This document shows positions 43,750 through 54,076 of a stretch of 64,000 nucleotides of DNA, in pieces. The notes under the pieces were generated by a model. It was not told where the DNA came from, made no database searches, and saw only the letters and a program-made list of their open reading frames with translations. The translations under genes were made by a program, and so were the position numbers. Positions within the stretch are counted from its first letter, which is position 1; each line of letters begins with the position of its first letter. Source of the DNA: Desulfobacterales bacterium (lineage in GTDB: Bacteria > Desulfobacterota > Desulfobacteria > Desulfobacterales > JAHDSC01); the NCBI GenBank assembly GCA_016931455.1, contig JAFGES010000128.1:40216-104215 (forward strand), written 5' to 3'.

Positions 43750-45771
43750 CTACCATTTTAATACTGCTTTTACCCCGGCATTAAACCCTTCACCGTTTTT
43801 AAAGGTGTATGTGCCCGGCACCACATAGTCGTGGTCGGCCAAATTCTCCACGTAAATATCAAGATCAAAAGGGAAAACCTCACGTATTTTGAAATAAATA
43901 TCCATCAGCCATACTTCGTGACACTCCAGAGTCACATCATCCAGTGGAAAGTAAAGCCGTGTTTCCGAAAAATAGCGAATCCTGGGAACAAAGGTTATTT
44001 TATCAGTCAGATTCCAGTTCACCGCAACATTAACCATGGTGTCGGCACCGGCATCGTAAGCATAGTTCAGGGTTTGAAAGTGGTCCTGAATTTTTCCGTC
44101 ATTATCTATATAAGAGTAATCCTTATAGAGATAAGCCTCGTCAGGGCCACTATTACCAAGGGCAGTAACATTTCCTGAAATACTGAGAAAATCAGTTATC
44201 CTCAACGCCCCTTCTAATTCCACGCCGTAAATTGTCTGATTGTTGGGTATGGAAAGGCCTGCTCCTGCATAACGATCTTCTATCACATGATTGTCGATTT
44301 GATTTTCAAAAAAGGTCAACAACAATTTTTTGTCTTTTCCGGGTTTCCAGGCAATCTGAACGTTGGCGCTCTTTATCCGTTCAAGCCGTGTGTCAACGTC
44401 TTCCTCCACCTGCCTTGCAAAAGGAGTTCTGTATGCTGTTCCATAGATGGTCTTCAGAATCAAATCCGGCAAAAAACTCCAAGAAGCTCCGGCACTATAG
44501 CTGACTTTATCCTCAAAGCGATCATGGTAATCATTTCTTAGCCCTAACCAAAGTTCAAGATTTGAAAGCTTGTGCCTGTATTGACCAAAGACCGAAGTAA
44601 GACGGTTCTCATAGTCCTCTGCCGTATACTCCGGGAAAAAAAAGCTGTTCTCTTCGCTCAAATAATCGGGCATAAAACTTTTCCACACTAGAATATCATC
44701 GAACTCGGTCTTCCTCCAGGAAGCTCCGGTTGTCAAAAGCCCATTGGATGCAAAAAAAGTCCGGTCAAAAATCAACTCGGCATAAAAAGAACTCTCCGAC
44801 TGATCAAAATCTTTATCAATGATGGTTTGGTTAAGTTCCGTTTCCGTATAATATCCTGTGAATCTGACGCCCGAGTTAATGCCCATATCTCTAGCCAGTT
44901 CAATTTTTAAGGTACGGGCCGGCATGGATCGTTCTTCTTTCCAGATAGAGTCTCCCGTCCGGTCTGAAATAGAATAGACCTTAGTATTTTCGGAGAATCT
45001 CGCACTCAATGTAAGCCACTTTTCCAAAGAAACACTGGAATAGAACTCAATATATTCCGAATCCCCCGGAGTATCCCGACCAAACCGATCATCGGGGTTC
45101 GCAGGCGTTTGGCCATTGTTCCAAAAACCGACCACATTAAAAGATCTGTCATCTTCGATTGCCGACCGGGCTGAAAATGAGGTAAACGAATTCCAGTGGC
45201 CGCTGTCGGTTCCAAAATTAATATAAGCCGATTTTGCCTCATCACGTGAGGACATTCCGATTCCCATCTCAACTCCCTGAAAATCCTTTCCCGTCATGGG
45301 TACTGCATTGACAAGCCCTGCAAAGGCATCCGGTCCCCACAACACCGAGCCTGCGCCCCTGACAATCTCGATTCGTTTGATGGATGCCAGGGATAATTCA
45401 TTGTTTATAAAACCGGACTTATGGGCACCTGACCCCACAGGCACGGTATCATACAAAAACAGCACCGAATCGGGAATTCCCCTGAGATAGGGGACACATC
45501 CCTTTTCCGTCTCGTTGATATAAAATCCTGCAGACTTACCAAGAAGACCGACAAGAGAGCACTCCCCGATTTTATCAATATCCGCCTCCGTAATAACATC
45601 CGCAACGGCCGGGGCTCTCCAGGCAGCCTCTTCCCTTCGTGATGCTATGGAAAGAATCTCTAAATCCTCCCCCACAAACATCAGCATGGTATCAGAGGCA
45701 TAAGTAAAAGATACGGCAAACATCAGCAGAAACAAAACAGAACCACACATATATCTGCAAAAAATCTTCAT
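43750..45771 (-). CDS. TonB-dependent outer-membrane receptor
   Basis: A 673-residue protein from the ATG at 45771, which yields a signal peptide (F-C-R-Y-M-C-G-S-V-L-F-L-L-M-F-A-V-S-F-T-Y-A). An open extension of 32 codons upstream overlaps the response-regulator gene and is unlikely. The N-terminus has a TonB-box-like L-E-I-L-S-I-A, then the plug domain (A-P-A-V-A-D-V-I-T-E-A-D-I, I-K-R-I-E-I-V-R-G-A-G-S-V-L-W-G-P-D-A-F-A-G), then a 22-strand-type barrel ending in aromatic K-W. The ligand cannot be inferred from sequence. It is encoded directly downstream of the sensor genes in the same direction. Confidence 0.88.
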   Translation of the reverse strand: MKIFCRYMCGSVLFLLMFAVSFTYASDTMLMFVGEDLEILSIASRREEAAWRAPAVADVITEADIDKIGECSLVGLLGKSAGFYINETEKGCVPYLRGIPDSVLFLYDTVPVGSGAHKSGFINNELSLASIKRIEIVRGAGSVLWGPDAFAGLVNAVPMTGKDFQGVEMGIGMSSRDEAKSAYINFGTDSGHWNSFTSFSARSAIEDDRSFNVVGFWNNGQTPANPDDRFGRDTPGDSEYIEFYSSVSLEKWLTLSARFSENTKVYSISDRTGDSIWKEERSMPARTLKIELARDMGINSGVRFTGYYTETELNQTIIDKDFDQSESSFYAELIFDRTFFASNGLLTTGASWRKTEFDDILVWKSFMPDYLSEENSFFFPEYTAEDYENRLTSVFGQYRHKLSNLELWLGLRNDYHDRFEDKVSYSAGASWSFLPDLILKTIYGTAYRTPFARQVEEDVDTRLERIKSANVQIAWKPGKDKKLLLTFFENQIDNHVIEDRYAGAGLSIPNNQTIYGVELEGALRITDFLSISGNVTALGNSGPDEAYLYKDYSYIDNDGKIQDHFQTLNYAYDAGADTMVNVAVNWNLTDKITFVPRIRYFSETRLYFPLDDVTLECHEVWLMDIYFKIREVFPFDLDIYVENLADHDYVVPGTYTFKNGEGFNAGVKAVLKW

Positions 45772-45844
45772 TGTTATATCGTAACCACTACGTGTTTCGG
45801 TTCGCCTCTTAACATTGAACATTTGCAGTATTTTCCCTTGAACC

Positions 45845-47203
45845 TCATCCCTCACTTTTTTCACCAAAATTCTTCAAAAGTACCCTGAACTTTGCCCGGC
45901 TCATTCCCAGAAGTTTTGCTGCTGATGTCTGGTTGTTTCCTGCCATCTCCAAGGCCTGTTTGACTAGGCTTTCCTGTACTTGCTGCAAACTGATCCCTTG
46001 AGGAGGGAGCTTTATAATTTTGTCGGTCTGTTCAGCGGACGGAGCCACCTTTAAAAACGAAAATGTATCCGATGTAATTCTGCCGCTCTTCATAGTAAGA
46101 ATAACACCCCTTTCAATGACGTTGGCAAGCTCACGGACATTGCCGGGCCAGGGATATTCCAAGAGCTTTTGTAATGCACCTTTCGTAATTTCATACTCCC
46201 TTTCATGGATAAACTGCTTTAAGAAATGTATCGCCAGTGGGATAATATCCTCTTTTCTTTGGCGTAGCGGGGAGAGTTCAATCGGAAATACATTGATTCT
46301 GAAAAAAAGATCCTGACGAAATTTTCCTTGGTTCACCATAAATTCAAGGTTTCGATTGGTTGCGCATATCACTCTTACATCAACGGGAATTTCCCGGTTT
46401 CCACCCACCCGCTGAAACCGCCTTTCCTGAAGCGCTCTAAGCAGCTTGCCCTGGGATTCCAGAGGAAAATCTCCAATCTCATCCAAAAACAGGGTGCCCC
46501 CTGCGGCAAACTCAAACTTACCCTTTTTCCTTTCGACAGCACCTGTAAAGGCACCTTTTTCATAACCAAAAAGCTCCGATTCAACAAGATTGGGCGAGAT
46601 CGCAGCACAGTTCACAGGAACAAACCTGCACCCATTTCGATCACTCTTTCTGTGAATATATCTGGCGATAATCTCTTTGCCGGTACCGGATTCACCGCTT
46701 ATGAGAACAGCTGCATTCACTGGAGCCACACTCTCTGCCAGATCAATGACCTCCTTCATTTTCGTTGATCGCATGATAACATCATGATCTTTAAACGCTT
46801 TTTGAAGCTCCTCTTTCATCTCCTGATTTTCAATTATCAGGCGCGAAAGCTTCAATGTTCTTTGTACAGCGGTGAGAATTTGCTCTTCATTAAAAGGCTT
46901 TGTAATATAATCTGCAGCACCTTGACGCATCATTTCAACTGCGGAATCAATGGTTGCAAAGGCCGTTATAAAAATCACAGGGGTAAGAATATTTTCGTTT
47001 TTCATCCGGGCGATCAGCTTTCTTCCATCCATTTCAGGCATTTTTATGTCTGAAATTACCATATCATAGGTATTGGCATACAGCTTTGCCATCGCCTGGT
47101 TTCCATCCCCTGCCTTATCCATCACAAATCCCTTTCTCTCGAGCATCATTGAGAGAAGATTTCTCATTTTTTCTTCATCATCAACAATTAATATGTGGGC
47201 CAT
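45845..47203 (-). CDS. NtrC-type sigma-54 response regulator
   Basis: A 452-residue protein with three domains. Receiver (1-120): acidic pocket D8-D9 and phospho-acceptor D52 in S-D-I-K-M-P. AAA+ domain (about 145-380): Walker A G-E-S-G-T-G-K-E, the sigma-54 loop GAFTGA in Y-E-K-G-A-F-T-G-A, L-F-L-D-E-I-G-D-F. C-terminal Fis-type helix-turn-helix (N-N-Q-T-S-A-A-K-L-L-G-M-S-R-A). It should activate a sigma-54 promoter when phosphorylated by the kinase encoded at 47203, with which it overlaps by one base. Confidence 0.93.
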   Translation of the reverse strand: MAHILIVDDEEKMRNLLSMMLERKGFVMDKAGDGNQAMAKLYANTYDMVISDIKMPEMDGRKLIARMKNENILTPVIFITAFATIDSAVEMMRQGAADYITKPFNEEQILTAVQRTLKLSRLIIENQEMKEELQKAFKDHDVIMRSTKMKEVIDLAESVAPVNAAVLISGESGTGKEIIARYIHRKSDRNGCRFVPVNCAAISPNLVESELFGYEKGAFTGAVERKKGKFEFAAGGTLFLDEIGDFPLESQGKLLRALQERRFQRVGGNREIPVDVRVICATNRNLEFMVNQGKFRQDLFFRINVFPIELSPLRQRKEDIIPLAIHFLKQFIHEREYEITKGALQKLLEYPWPGNVRELANVIERGVILTMKSGRITSDTFSFLKVAPSAEQTDKIIKLPPQGISLQQVQESLVKQALEMAGNNQTSAAKLLGMSRAKFRVLLKNFGEKSEG

Positions 47204-48627
47204 TATTTATTCCCATTTCTCCTTTCGCGGGGTATTTCTACTCTAAACACCGCCCCCCTCTTATTCGGGTTGTTTTCAGCCGATACGGTGCCCCCGTGAG
47301 CTGCTACCACCTGAAAAACAAATGCCAGGCCTAACCCGGTACCCTTTGAACGGGTCGTAAAAAAAGGCTCAAAAATTTTTTCGAGATTTTCAGAATCGAT
47401 GCCCTCTCCTTCATCTATTACTTCAACAATCCAATTTTCTTTTTGATGATAGGCGTTAATATATATCGTTCCCCTATTCCCATTAGCCTCTGCTGCATTT
47501 TTGATAATATTGCTGAGACCTCTGGTAAGCAGATCCGAGTCCACATTCGCCTCAAATGGGATTTGGGGTATATTGCAATCTATGTGAAGCGAGGATTCGA
47601 TATATTGAATATCAAACCTCAAAACAATATTTTCAAGCATCGCATTAAGATTGTCTGAACGAAAAGTTGGTTTTGCCGGATTAGCAAATAAGAGAAAATC
47701 TTCGATCAATCGATTTAGCCGTTTGATCTCATCTTCGATATATATAATCATTATATCATCTGAAGGAATCGACCAATCCTTTTTTAAAATATCCATTGAA
47801 CTTTTGATGATGCTGAGAGGATTTTTCACCTCATGGGCAACCATCATCGAAAATTTGCCCACCTCGGCCAGCGACTTTTGCTGAACCATTTCCTGAGTCA
47901 CCCGATTGAGATCTTTTCTGCTTTTTTCGAGAGAATCCAGCATAGCGTTAAAAGCAATGGCAAGATCACGAGTTTCCGGCAAATTGCCGGGATGAACGCG
48001 CAGTTCCAAATTACCCTGTCCGACTTCACGCGCAGTATCCGCCAGTTGCGTTACCTCTCGAACGATCGAATGAGAGAGAAAATAAAAAACGATTCCGGTT
48101 AAAAAAACAAGGCCGACAGAGAACAAAACAAACTGCCGGGTTATTGTGATCATCAATTGGTCAATACCATGAGTGCTGAAGTTAATTCGTACCTTACCTA
48201 TACATTCCGTTTCAGGAATCTTCTTTTTAACAAAGGGTGTATTGATTTCCGATTGATAGAGTAAATTCTCATCATTGACTTTTTTAAACAGCACCGGTGT
48301 TTCAACAAAAGATAAAGGCCCGGTAACCGATCGTGACAAATCGACAAGATAATTATCAAGATGATCCAAAATAGCAACTCGTGCGACATCTTCTTCATCT
48401 AAAAGGCTACTGGCAAGACTTTCCAGATTATCTTTATTTCCAATCAGGACGCCGATTTCCGCATTAAGCGCCAGGTATTTCGCCAAAAATGTAATCCTGT
48501 CGATAAACCGTTTATGCATAAACTGCCGGGTAATATGAACGCCGACGGCTTCCAAAGTGAAAGTCGCGGCGCTGATAAGCAGGAAGCCGGCCATTAATAA
48601 TCTAAAATGGATACCGGGCTTTTTCAT
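47203..48627 (-). CDS. Membrane sensor histidine kinase
   Basis: A 474-residue protein. Two membrane helices (about 9-30 and 166-186) enclose a periplasmic sensor region of about 135 residues. A HAMP segment follows (185-240). The HisKA motif with phospho-acceptor His265 reads M-V-A-H-E-V-K-N-P-L-S. The ATPase domain shows I-I-K-N-A-A-E-A-N (N-box), D-E-G-E-G-I and T-G-L-G-L-A. It pairs with the NtrC-type regulator. The periplasmic binding protein gene overlaps its start by four bases and may supply its signal. Confidence 0.93.
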   Translation of the reverse strand: MKKPGIHFRLLMAGFLLISAATFTLEAVGVHITRQFMHKRFIDRITFLAKYLALNAEIGVLIGNKDNLESLASSLLDEEDVARVAILDHLDNYLVDLSRSVTGPLSFVETPVLFKKVNDENLLYQSEINTPFVKKKIPETECIGKVRINFSTHGIDQLMITITRQFVLFSVGLVFLTGIVFYFLSHSIVREVTQLADTAREVGQGNLELRVHPGNLPETRDLAIAFNAMLDSLEKSRKDLNRVTQEMVQQKSLAEVGKFSMMVAHEVKNPLSIIKSSMDILKKDWSIPSDDIMIIYIEDEIKRLNRLIEDFLLFANPAKPTFRSDNLNAMLENIVLRFDIQYIESSLHIDCNIPQIPFEANVDSDLLTRGLSNIIKNAAEANGNRGTIYINAYHQKENWIVEVIDEGEGIDSENLEKIFEPFFTTRSKGTGLGLAFVFQVVAAHGGTVSAENNPNKRGAVFRVEIPRERRNGNK

Positions 48628-49613
48628 GGTCCTATCTCAATCCCCATAACCTTATTTTTTAGAGTTTTCATGCCTAATTTTTTTTGGACATTTTCATTAA
48701 TCCAGGTATAAAATTCCGGATCAGCTTGTCTGCAAGGTTCCCCGGATATAATACCTTGAACAAGACGAGCGGTTTTAATGCCGATCCGTCTGTAATCCAA
48801 AACGAAAACGATTATTGCCCCGCTTTCATAAAAGAAACGATTATAACCAATCACAGCAACTTCGTTGGACATTGCTTCTTTGATAATATATCTGACGATG
48901 CTTTCGGATATGACCGTCCGATCCGGAATCAGCCAAAGTAAATCAATGCTTTCCCAATGCGACTTTAAAACAATGGGTATCTGCTTTTTTGAGGAAATCT
49001 CAAGTGGTATAATTCTTATTCCGTAGGAGGCGGCACTTGAAACCGCAAGGTTAGCGAAAGCGGCATTATATTTGGGATCATAAAGAAGACCCATCTTATG
49101 TATGTTAGGAATCGCGTATGCAAGAATTTGAACCTGTTTTTCAACGGAGATGTTCAGAGCAATGCCGCAGGCATCTTTATTTTGCGGAAGCACTGCATCC
49201 GGATTTAACACCATGGTAAAGAGTTTAGTACCGGTTAATTCAGAGCCCTCCGTCCAAATCAATCGTGTGGCTTCAGGCCCAATCGCGATAAAAATATTAA
49301 ACCCCCCTTGACTGAGATTTTTTATTAGATCTTCCTGACGTTTGTGCTGAAATTCATCCAGAAAAAAAGATTGTATTTCCGTTTCCGGTCGCTCAAATAG
49401 CGTGTCTTTAAATCCTTTCAACGCTTCCAGATAGGGTTTGATATTCATTGAAACAATGACTGCAATTTTCGGGAAGGCAATTTCTTGAGCCGTCAAGGCA
49501 TCTGCCTCAAATACAAGGATGCAAAGCATCAAATAAATCCATAGCCGGCAAAAAAAAAGCGGAACGCGCCGGAAATTGAAGAAATAACGGTTTTGCATCA
49601 TTCTATGAATCAT
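48624..49613 (-). CDS. ABC-type substrate-binding protein (sensor accessory)
   Basis: A 329-residue protein of the ABC_sub_bind type (two Rossmann-like lobes). A hydrophobic N-terminal segment (about 16-40, P-L-F-F-C-R-L-W-I-Y-L-M-L-C-I-L-V) serves as signal or anchor. Lobe 1 has F-P-K-I-A-V-I-V-S-M-N-I-K-P-Y-L-E-A-L-K-G-F, and lobe 2 I-H-K-M-G-L-L-Y-D-P. No ABC ATPase or permease lies nearby. It sits at the head of the operon, before the histidine kinase, so a ligand-sensing role is more likely than transport. Confidence 0.75.
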   Translation of the reverse strand: MIHRMMQNRYFFNFRRVPLFFCRLWIYLMLCILVFEADALTAQEIAFPKIAVIVSMNIKPYLEALKGFKDTLFERPETEIQSFFLDEFQHKRQEDLIKNLSQGGFNIFIAIGPEATRLIWTEGSELTGTKLFTMVLNPDAVLPQNKDACGIALNISVEKQVQILAYAIPNIHKMGLLYDPKYNAAFANLAVSSAASYGIRIIPLEISSKKQIPIVLKSHWESIDLLWLIPDRTVISESIVRYIIKEAMSNEVAVIGYNRFFYESGAIIVFVLDYRRIGIKTARLVQGIISGEPCRQADPEFYTWINENVQKKLGMKTLKNKVMGIEIGP

Positions 49614-50153
49614 GGAAGCAAGCTTGAAGACAATCCATATTATTTATCTCACATTTCGCTATTTGCTCAGCTAATTTAAAAAAATAAGAAATCGTTAAAA
49701 AACTAAGAAAATTTGCGAAAATAAGAGGATTGAATACCATGGTACCATCCGATTGACCTGTTGGATCGTCGAGATTTTCTGTATGTTGACGATCGAATGA
49801 TCATTTTTTTCGATCACGGGCTGTTTGCCCGGAAAAAACACAGCCTTGAAAATCGGATTGAAGCGTTTTTGTTTCTATTCAAAATTGCGTTGCAATTAAT
49901 TATCCTGATCGAAAGAACCGCCGGACAAAATATTAGTCAACGGGATAACTGAACTTCAAAAAAATATCTTGTCGATATTGCAAGTGCCCATAGACTAGAC
50001 TGCTTTTCGTATGAGTATATCTTCGATACAGGTTGATGAAACTATAGGTAATTTTTTGCTGTAGCAACAAGCGACCCAATCGCTTGCAAAGAGCGAAATC
50101 TAAGTTATATGAAAATTTGACTGCTTTTTCGTTCGTTTGATTGATTCTAATTT
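49614..50153. other. 540-base gap between sensor operon and rfb operon
   Basis: No confident gene. A plus-strand frame stays open from about 49734 to 49952 and reads protein-like (W-Y-H-P-I-D-L-L-D-R-R-D-F-L-Y-V-D-D-R-M, then F-D-H-G-L-F-A-R-K-K), but its only usual start is a TTG at 49761 without a good SD. It may be a gene remnant. An opposite 78-codon frame at 49933-50169 overlaps the rfbD end and is probably spurious. Confidence 0.3.
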
Positions 50154-51056
50154 TCAGCGCTCCCTGCAAGATGCGTTAAGCCTCGCCCGGCGCGCCAACA
50201 TTTCCGCCAAACTGTCTCGCCATGGTCGGGGACGAATTCCGAACTTTTGATTGATTAAAGTACAATCAAGGACGGAATAAGCAGGCCTTTTTGCAGGGGT
50301 AAAATATTCATCCGTTGGAATATTTATTACTTTTTTCACTTCAAAAGAATCATATTTTCGAGCTAATTCAAAGACAGCCTCAGCAAAACCATGCCAAGAT
50401 ACCACTCCTTCGCCGCAATAGTGGTACAGACCCCAGGCATCATCACGCCCTTTGATAATCTCAGTCATTATATTTAGGATAGTTTCCGCGGCATCGGCGG
50501 CATACGTAGGGCAACCGTACTGATCGGAAACTACCCGAATCACATCCTGTTTTCGGCCCAAATGAAGCATGGTTTTGACAAAGTTTGTGCCATGAATCCC
50601 ATATAGCCAGGCAGTTCTTAGAATAATATATTTTTTCAGACGCTTAGCTATTTCTATCTCTCCTTCGGCTTTACTTTTACCGTAAATTCCCAATGGAGAA
50701 AGTACATCCGTCTCGATGTACGGAGTTGTTTTTCGACCATCAAACACATAATCGGTTGAAATATGAATTAGCGGAATATCAATTTCAGAGCAACATGATG
50801 CTAAGTAACCGGGTCCATCACGGTTTACGGCAAATACAATCCGAGGTTCAGCTTCCGCCCTATCTACCGCGGTATAAGCGGCTGTATTAATTACCAAGGA
50901 TATCTCTGTATGAAAAATGACGTTTCTGACTGCTGCAGGATCGGTAATATCAAGTTCTTGGTGGTTTAAAGCGATGATATCAATATCATAATCCGTGCAT
51001 TTGCGGATGAGTTCCCAGCCAATTTGACCGTTTGCACCGATAAGCAGAATTCTCAT
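50154..51056 (-). CDS. rfbD: dTDP-4-dehydrorhamnose reductase
   Basis: A 300-residue SDR-type enzyme. N-terminal G-A-N-G-Q-I-G-W-E-L binds NAD(P)H; catalytic S-T-D-Y-V-F-D-G and Y-G-K-S-K-A-E-G-E (Y-x3-K) are present, with R-T-A-W-L-Y-G. It makes dTDP-L-rhamnose, the last step. Its start overlaps rfbC by four bases. Confidence 0.93.
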   Translation of the reverse strand: MRILLIGANGQIGWELIRKCTDYDIDIIALNHQELDITDPAAVRNVIFHTEISLVINTAAYTAVDRAEAEPRIVFAVNRDGPGYLASCCSEIDIPLIHISTDYVFDGRKTTPYIETDVLSPLGIYGKSKAEGEIEIAKRLKKYIILRTAWLYGIHGTNFVKTMLHLGRKQDVIRVVSDQYGCPTYAADAAETILNIMTEIIKGRDDAWGLYHYCGEGVVSWHGFAEAVFELARKYDSFEVKKVINIPTDEYFTPAKRPAYSVLDCTLINQKFGIRPRPWRDSLAEMLARRARLNASCRER

Positions 51057-51619
51057 GACTCATCCATTATATAGACCGGCAAGTGTTCGGGTAAAACATT
51101 CTTCAAGCATGGATACCGGCAATCTTTTTCTGAAAGCACAGGCTCATCAATCGGCCAGTCAATGTTGATGTCGGGATCAGACCAAAGTACCCCTCTCTCA
51201 GACTCAGGTTTATAAAAATCACTGCATTTATAAACTAAAAATACATATTCACTGATAACACAAAAACCATGAGCAAATCCTTGCGGGACAAATAGTTGCC
51301 TTTTGTTTCTTTCGGAAAGATAGGTTGCAACCCAGTTGCCAAAAGTAGGTGATCCCAATCGGATATCCAAGACGACATCGAAAATCTCACCTTTTATGAC
51401 CTGAATCAGCTTGGCTTGCCCGTTGGGCAACTGGTAATGGAGACCTCTAAGTGTATTTCGAACTGAATAAGACAAGTTATCTTGCACAAAATCAGGGAAA
51501 ATTCTCTTAGCCTTATATCTGTTTTTTTGGTAAGTCTCCATAAAAAAACCACGTTGATCACTAAATACATTGGGTTCAATAATCAATACACTTGGTAATT
51601 TCGTAGTTATGATTTTCAT
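51053..51619 (-). CDS. rfbC: dTDP-4-dehydrorhamnose 3,5-epimerase
   Basis: A 188-residue cupin-type epimerase. Visible motifs are I-I-E-P-N-V-F-S-D-Q-R-G-F-F-M-E, R-G-L-H-Y-Q-L with the catalytic His, and F-V-P-Q-G-F-A-H-G-F. It is in operon with rfbD (4-base overlap) and follows rfbA by 119 bases. Confidence 0.93.
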   Translation of the reverse strand: MKIITTKLPSVLIIEPNVFSDQRGFFMETYQKNRYKAKRIFPDFVQDNLSYSVRNTLRGLHYQLPNGQAKLIQVIKGEIFDVVLDIRLGSPTFGNWVATYLSERNKRQLFVPQGFAHGFCVISEYVFLVYKCSDFYKPESERGVLWSDPDINIDWPIDEPVLSEKDCRYPCLKNVLPEHLPVYIMDES

Positions 51620-51738
51620 CTATAAATGCTCGTTTATGATTTTACAATATTGCTTAAATCTATACGATAAAGGTTTTCAGTTCTCACCTTTAAGCTTTTT
51701 GCGGCTATTGTATGATAAAAAAGCTTCTGATTAGCTAC

Positions 51739-52614
51739 TTAAGTCTTCTCATATTCTAAAACCCGCATAAGGTACTTACCGTATCCATTTTTTATCAACG
51801 GCTTGGCTAACTTTTCTAATTGCTCTGCATCGATATACCCCAGGTGATAGGCAATTTCATCAATACAGGCAATTTTTAAGCCTTGTCGCTGTTCAATCGC
51901 TTCAATAAAGTTCGAAGCCTGCATCAGGCTCTTATGTGTTCCCGTATCTAGCCAAGCAATTCCTCGCCCTAATTTTTTTACATACAAATTTTGCATCTCT
52001 AAGTAAGCACGATTAATATCGGTAATTTCCAACTCGCCACGGGCGGAAGGTTTTAGATTCGACGCAATATCCAGCACCTGATTATCATAAAAGTAGAGGC
52101 CGGTAACAGCCCAATTTGAACCGGGCCGCTTCGGCTTTTCCTCGATTCCAACCACCTGTCCCGTTTCGTTAAAAGTTACCACGCCATAACGCTCAGGATA
52201 TTTTACCCAGTATCCGAAAACCGTTGCCCCCTCTTTTAACTTGGTAGCCTGAAGGAGTTTGTCCGTTAATCCGTGTCCATAAAAGATATTATCTCCTAAA
52301 ATCATACATACGGTGTCGTTACCCACAAATTCTTTGCCGATTATAAATGCCTGGGCTAATCCTTCAGGACGGGCCTGTTGAGCATAAGAAAATGAAAGAC
52401 CCCATTGTCGGCCATCTCCCAAAAGTGCCCGAAAAAGAGGGAGGTCTTCAGGTGTGGAAATGATTAGAATTTCACGAAGGCCTGCAAGCATGAGAACCGA
52501 GAGTGGATAGTAAATCATGGGTTTATCGTACACCGGCAACAGTTGCTTACTGATAACCCGTGTAATAGGATAGAGCCGGGTTCCTGAACCACCGGCAAGT
52601 ATAATACCTTTCAT
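51739..52614 (-). CDS. rfbA: Glucose-1-phosphate thymidylyltransferase
   Basis: A 291-residue nucleotidyltransferase starting [16 protein letters not shown], with [13 protein letters not shown] and [10 protein letters not shown]. It makes dTDP-glucose for the rhamnose pathway. Its start overlaps the end of rfbB by four bases. Confidence 0.95.
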   Translation of the reverse strand: MKGIILAGGSGTRLYPITRVISKQLLPVYDKPMIYYPLSVLMLAGLREILIISTPEDLPLFRALLGDGRQWGLSFSYAQQARPEGLAQAFIIGKEFVGNDTVCMILGDNIFYGHGLTDKLLQATKLKEGATVFGYWVKYPERYGVVTFNETGQVVGIEEKPKRPGSNWAVTGLYFYDNQVLDIASNLKPSARGELEITDINRAYLEMQNLYVKKLGRGIAWLDTGTHKSLMQASNFIEAIEQRQGLKIACIDEIAYHLGYIDAEQLEKLAKPLIKNGYGKYLMRVLEYEKT

Positions 52615-53732
52615 GGATTGTTTCCTTTCTTCTTTTCCTCAGCCGGATCATTCATTTTTATACCGGCTCTTTGGGCATAATTTTCTTTGATCCATTTTCG
52701 ATAATCACCGCTAAGGATCGAATTCACCCAATCCATATGACTTAGATACCAATCCATCGTTGTTTCCAGTGCCTGTTCAAAATGATACTTTGAACTCCAC
52801 CCCAATTCGTTTTTTATTTTTGTTGCATCAATGGCATATCGTCGATCATGGCCGGGTCGATCGGTGACAAATCGAATGAGACGCCGGCTGGATTTTTTAC
52901 CTGTATGTCTCAATCTTGAATCAAGAAGATCACAAATTAATTCCACAATCTCAATGTTTTGCCGCTCTGCACCGCCTCCAATATTATAAGTTTCGCCGGG
53001 ATCGCCTTTTTCCAAAACTCGAACGAGTGCATCGCAATGATCAATAACGTAAAGCCAATCGCGAACATTCTTGCCGTCTCCGTATATGGGCAGGGGTTTT
53101 TCGTCTATAATGTTTAAAATCATTAGTGGAATGAGTTTTTCGGGGTACTGGTAAGGGCCATAATTGTTGGAGCAATTTGTAATAAGGGTTGGAAGGCCAT
53201 AGGTACGGAAGTAAGCTTTAGCGAGGTGATCAGAAGCTGCCTTCGAAGCTGAATAAGGACTAGATGGGTCATAGGGGCTTTTTTCTGTGAAATATCCTTC
53301 AGAACCGAGGCTTCCATAAACTTCATCCGTCGAAATATGCAGGAATCTAAAGTCGGGAGGATTACCATTGTGTTTCCATATCCTACGACTCACATCAAGA
53401 AGATTAAATGTACCTTGAATATTGTTCTCAATAAAGGCGATAGGCCCCTGTATGGAACGATCGACATGCGATTCGGCGGCAAAATGAACAACAGCATCCG
53501 GATTATAAGTATTGAAAATTCTGTCAAGAATCACAGTATCCCTGATATCTCCACGAATAAAACGATACCTTTCAGATTCTTCAGGGCTAAGATTTTCAAA
53601 ATTACAAGGATTCCCGGCATAAGTAAGCTTATCCAGATTAATGACACGCCAGTTGGGCCTGATTTTGAAAACATGATGAATGAAATTCGTCCCGATAAAA
53701 CCGGCACCACCGGTGATTAATAAATTTTTCAT
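52611..53732 (-). CDS. rfbB: dTDP-glucose 4,6-dehydratase
   Basis: A 373-residue extended [14 protein letters not shown] binds NAD; S-T-D-E-V-Y-G and Y-S-A-S-K-A-A-S-D (Y-x3-K) are the catalytic elements. It converts dTDP-glucose to the 4-keto-6-deoxy sugar. The C-terminal 25 residues are a charged tail longer than usual. First gene of the operon rfbB-rfbA-rfbC-rfbD; the rhamnose it makes may feed the glycosyltransferases in this window. Confidence 0.95.
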   Translation of the reverse strand: MKNLLITGGAGFIGTNFIHHVFKIRPNWRVINLDKLTYAGNPCNFENLSPEESERYRFIRGDIRDTVILDRIFNTYNPDAVVHFAAESHVDRSIQGPIAFIENNIQGTFNLLDVSRRIWKHNGNPPDFRFLHISTDEVYGSLGSEGYFTEKSPYDPSSPYSASKAASDHLAKAYFRTYGLPTLITNCSNNYGPYQYPEKLIPLMILNIIDEKPLPIYGDGKNVRDWLYVIDHCDALVRVLEKGDPGETYNIGGGAERQNIEIVELICDLLDSRLRHTGKKSSRRLIRFVTDRPGHDRRYAIDATKIKNELGWSSKYHFEQALETTMDWYLSHMDWVNSILSGDYRKWIKENYAQRAGIKMNDPAEEKKKGNNP

Positions 53733-54076
53733 ACTTTTTAAAATTTTAAAGTTAAAATTAAAATTTCAATTTATCATCTTTATTTTGATATATCAAATTT
53801 ATTTCAAAAATGATCGATGTAAAGCAGATAGCTCAGACCATCCAATTACTACCAAAATTTTAGAGGATTTTTTTAAACTCTATTACTTTTTGGAATGGTG
53901 TTAGGCTGGAAAATGTCGACTGCTTCTTTATAATTAGGTAGGTTGGACATATTAAAAATTCTATGTCAAGGGAAATTTTCTATTTCTAATTTCAATGTCA
54001 TTCGGAGGGAGTTATAGATGAAGTCACAAGAAATCAACCACCGGTTAAATAGTGGTTGATTTCTTGCTAAAAAGTT
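53733..54076. other. AT-rich gap with a 15-bp perfect hairpin
   Basis: No gene is seen. At 54027-54041 and 54052-54066 lies a perfect 15-bp inverted repeat (CAAGAAATCAACCAC / GTGGTTGATTTCTTG, 10-base loop) just beyond the stop of the ComEA-like gene. It is probably that gene's terminator structure, although no long T run follows. Confidence 0.5.

Noticed and set aside
45772..45867. N-terminal extension of the TonB receptor
   Set aside because: The extension precedes a clear signal peptide starting at 45771 and overlaps the regulator gene.
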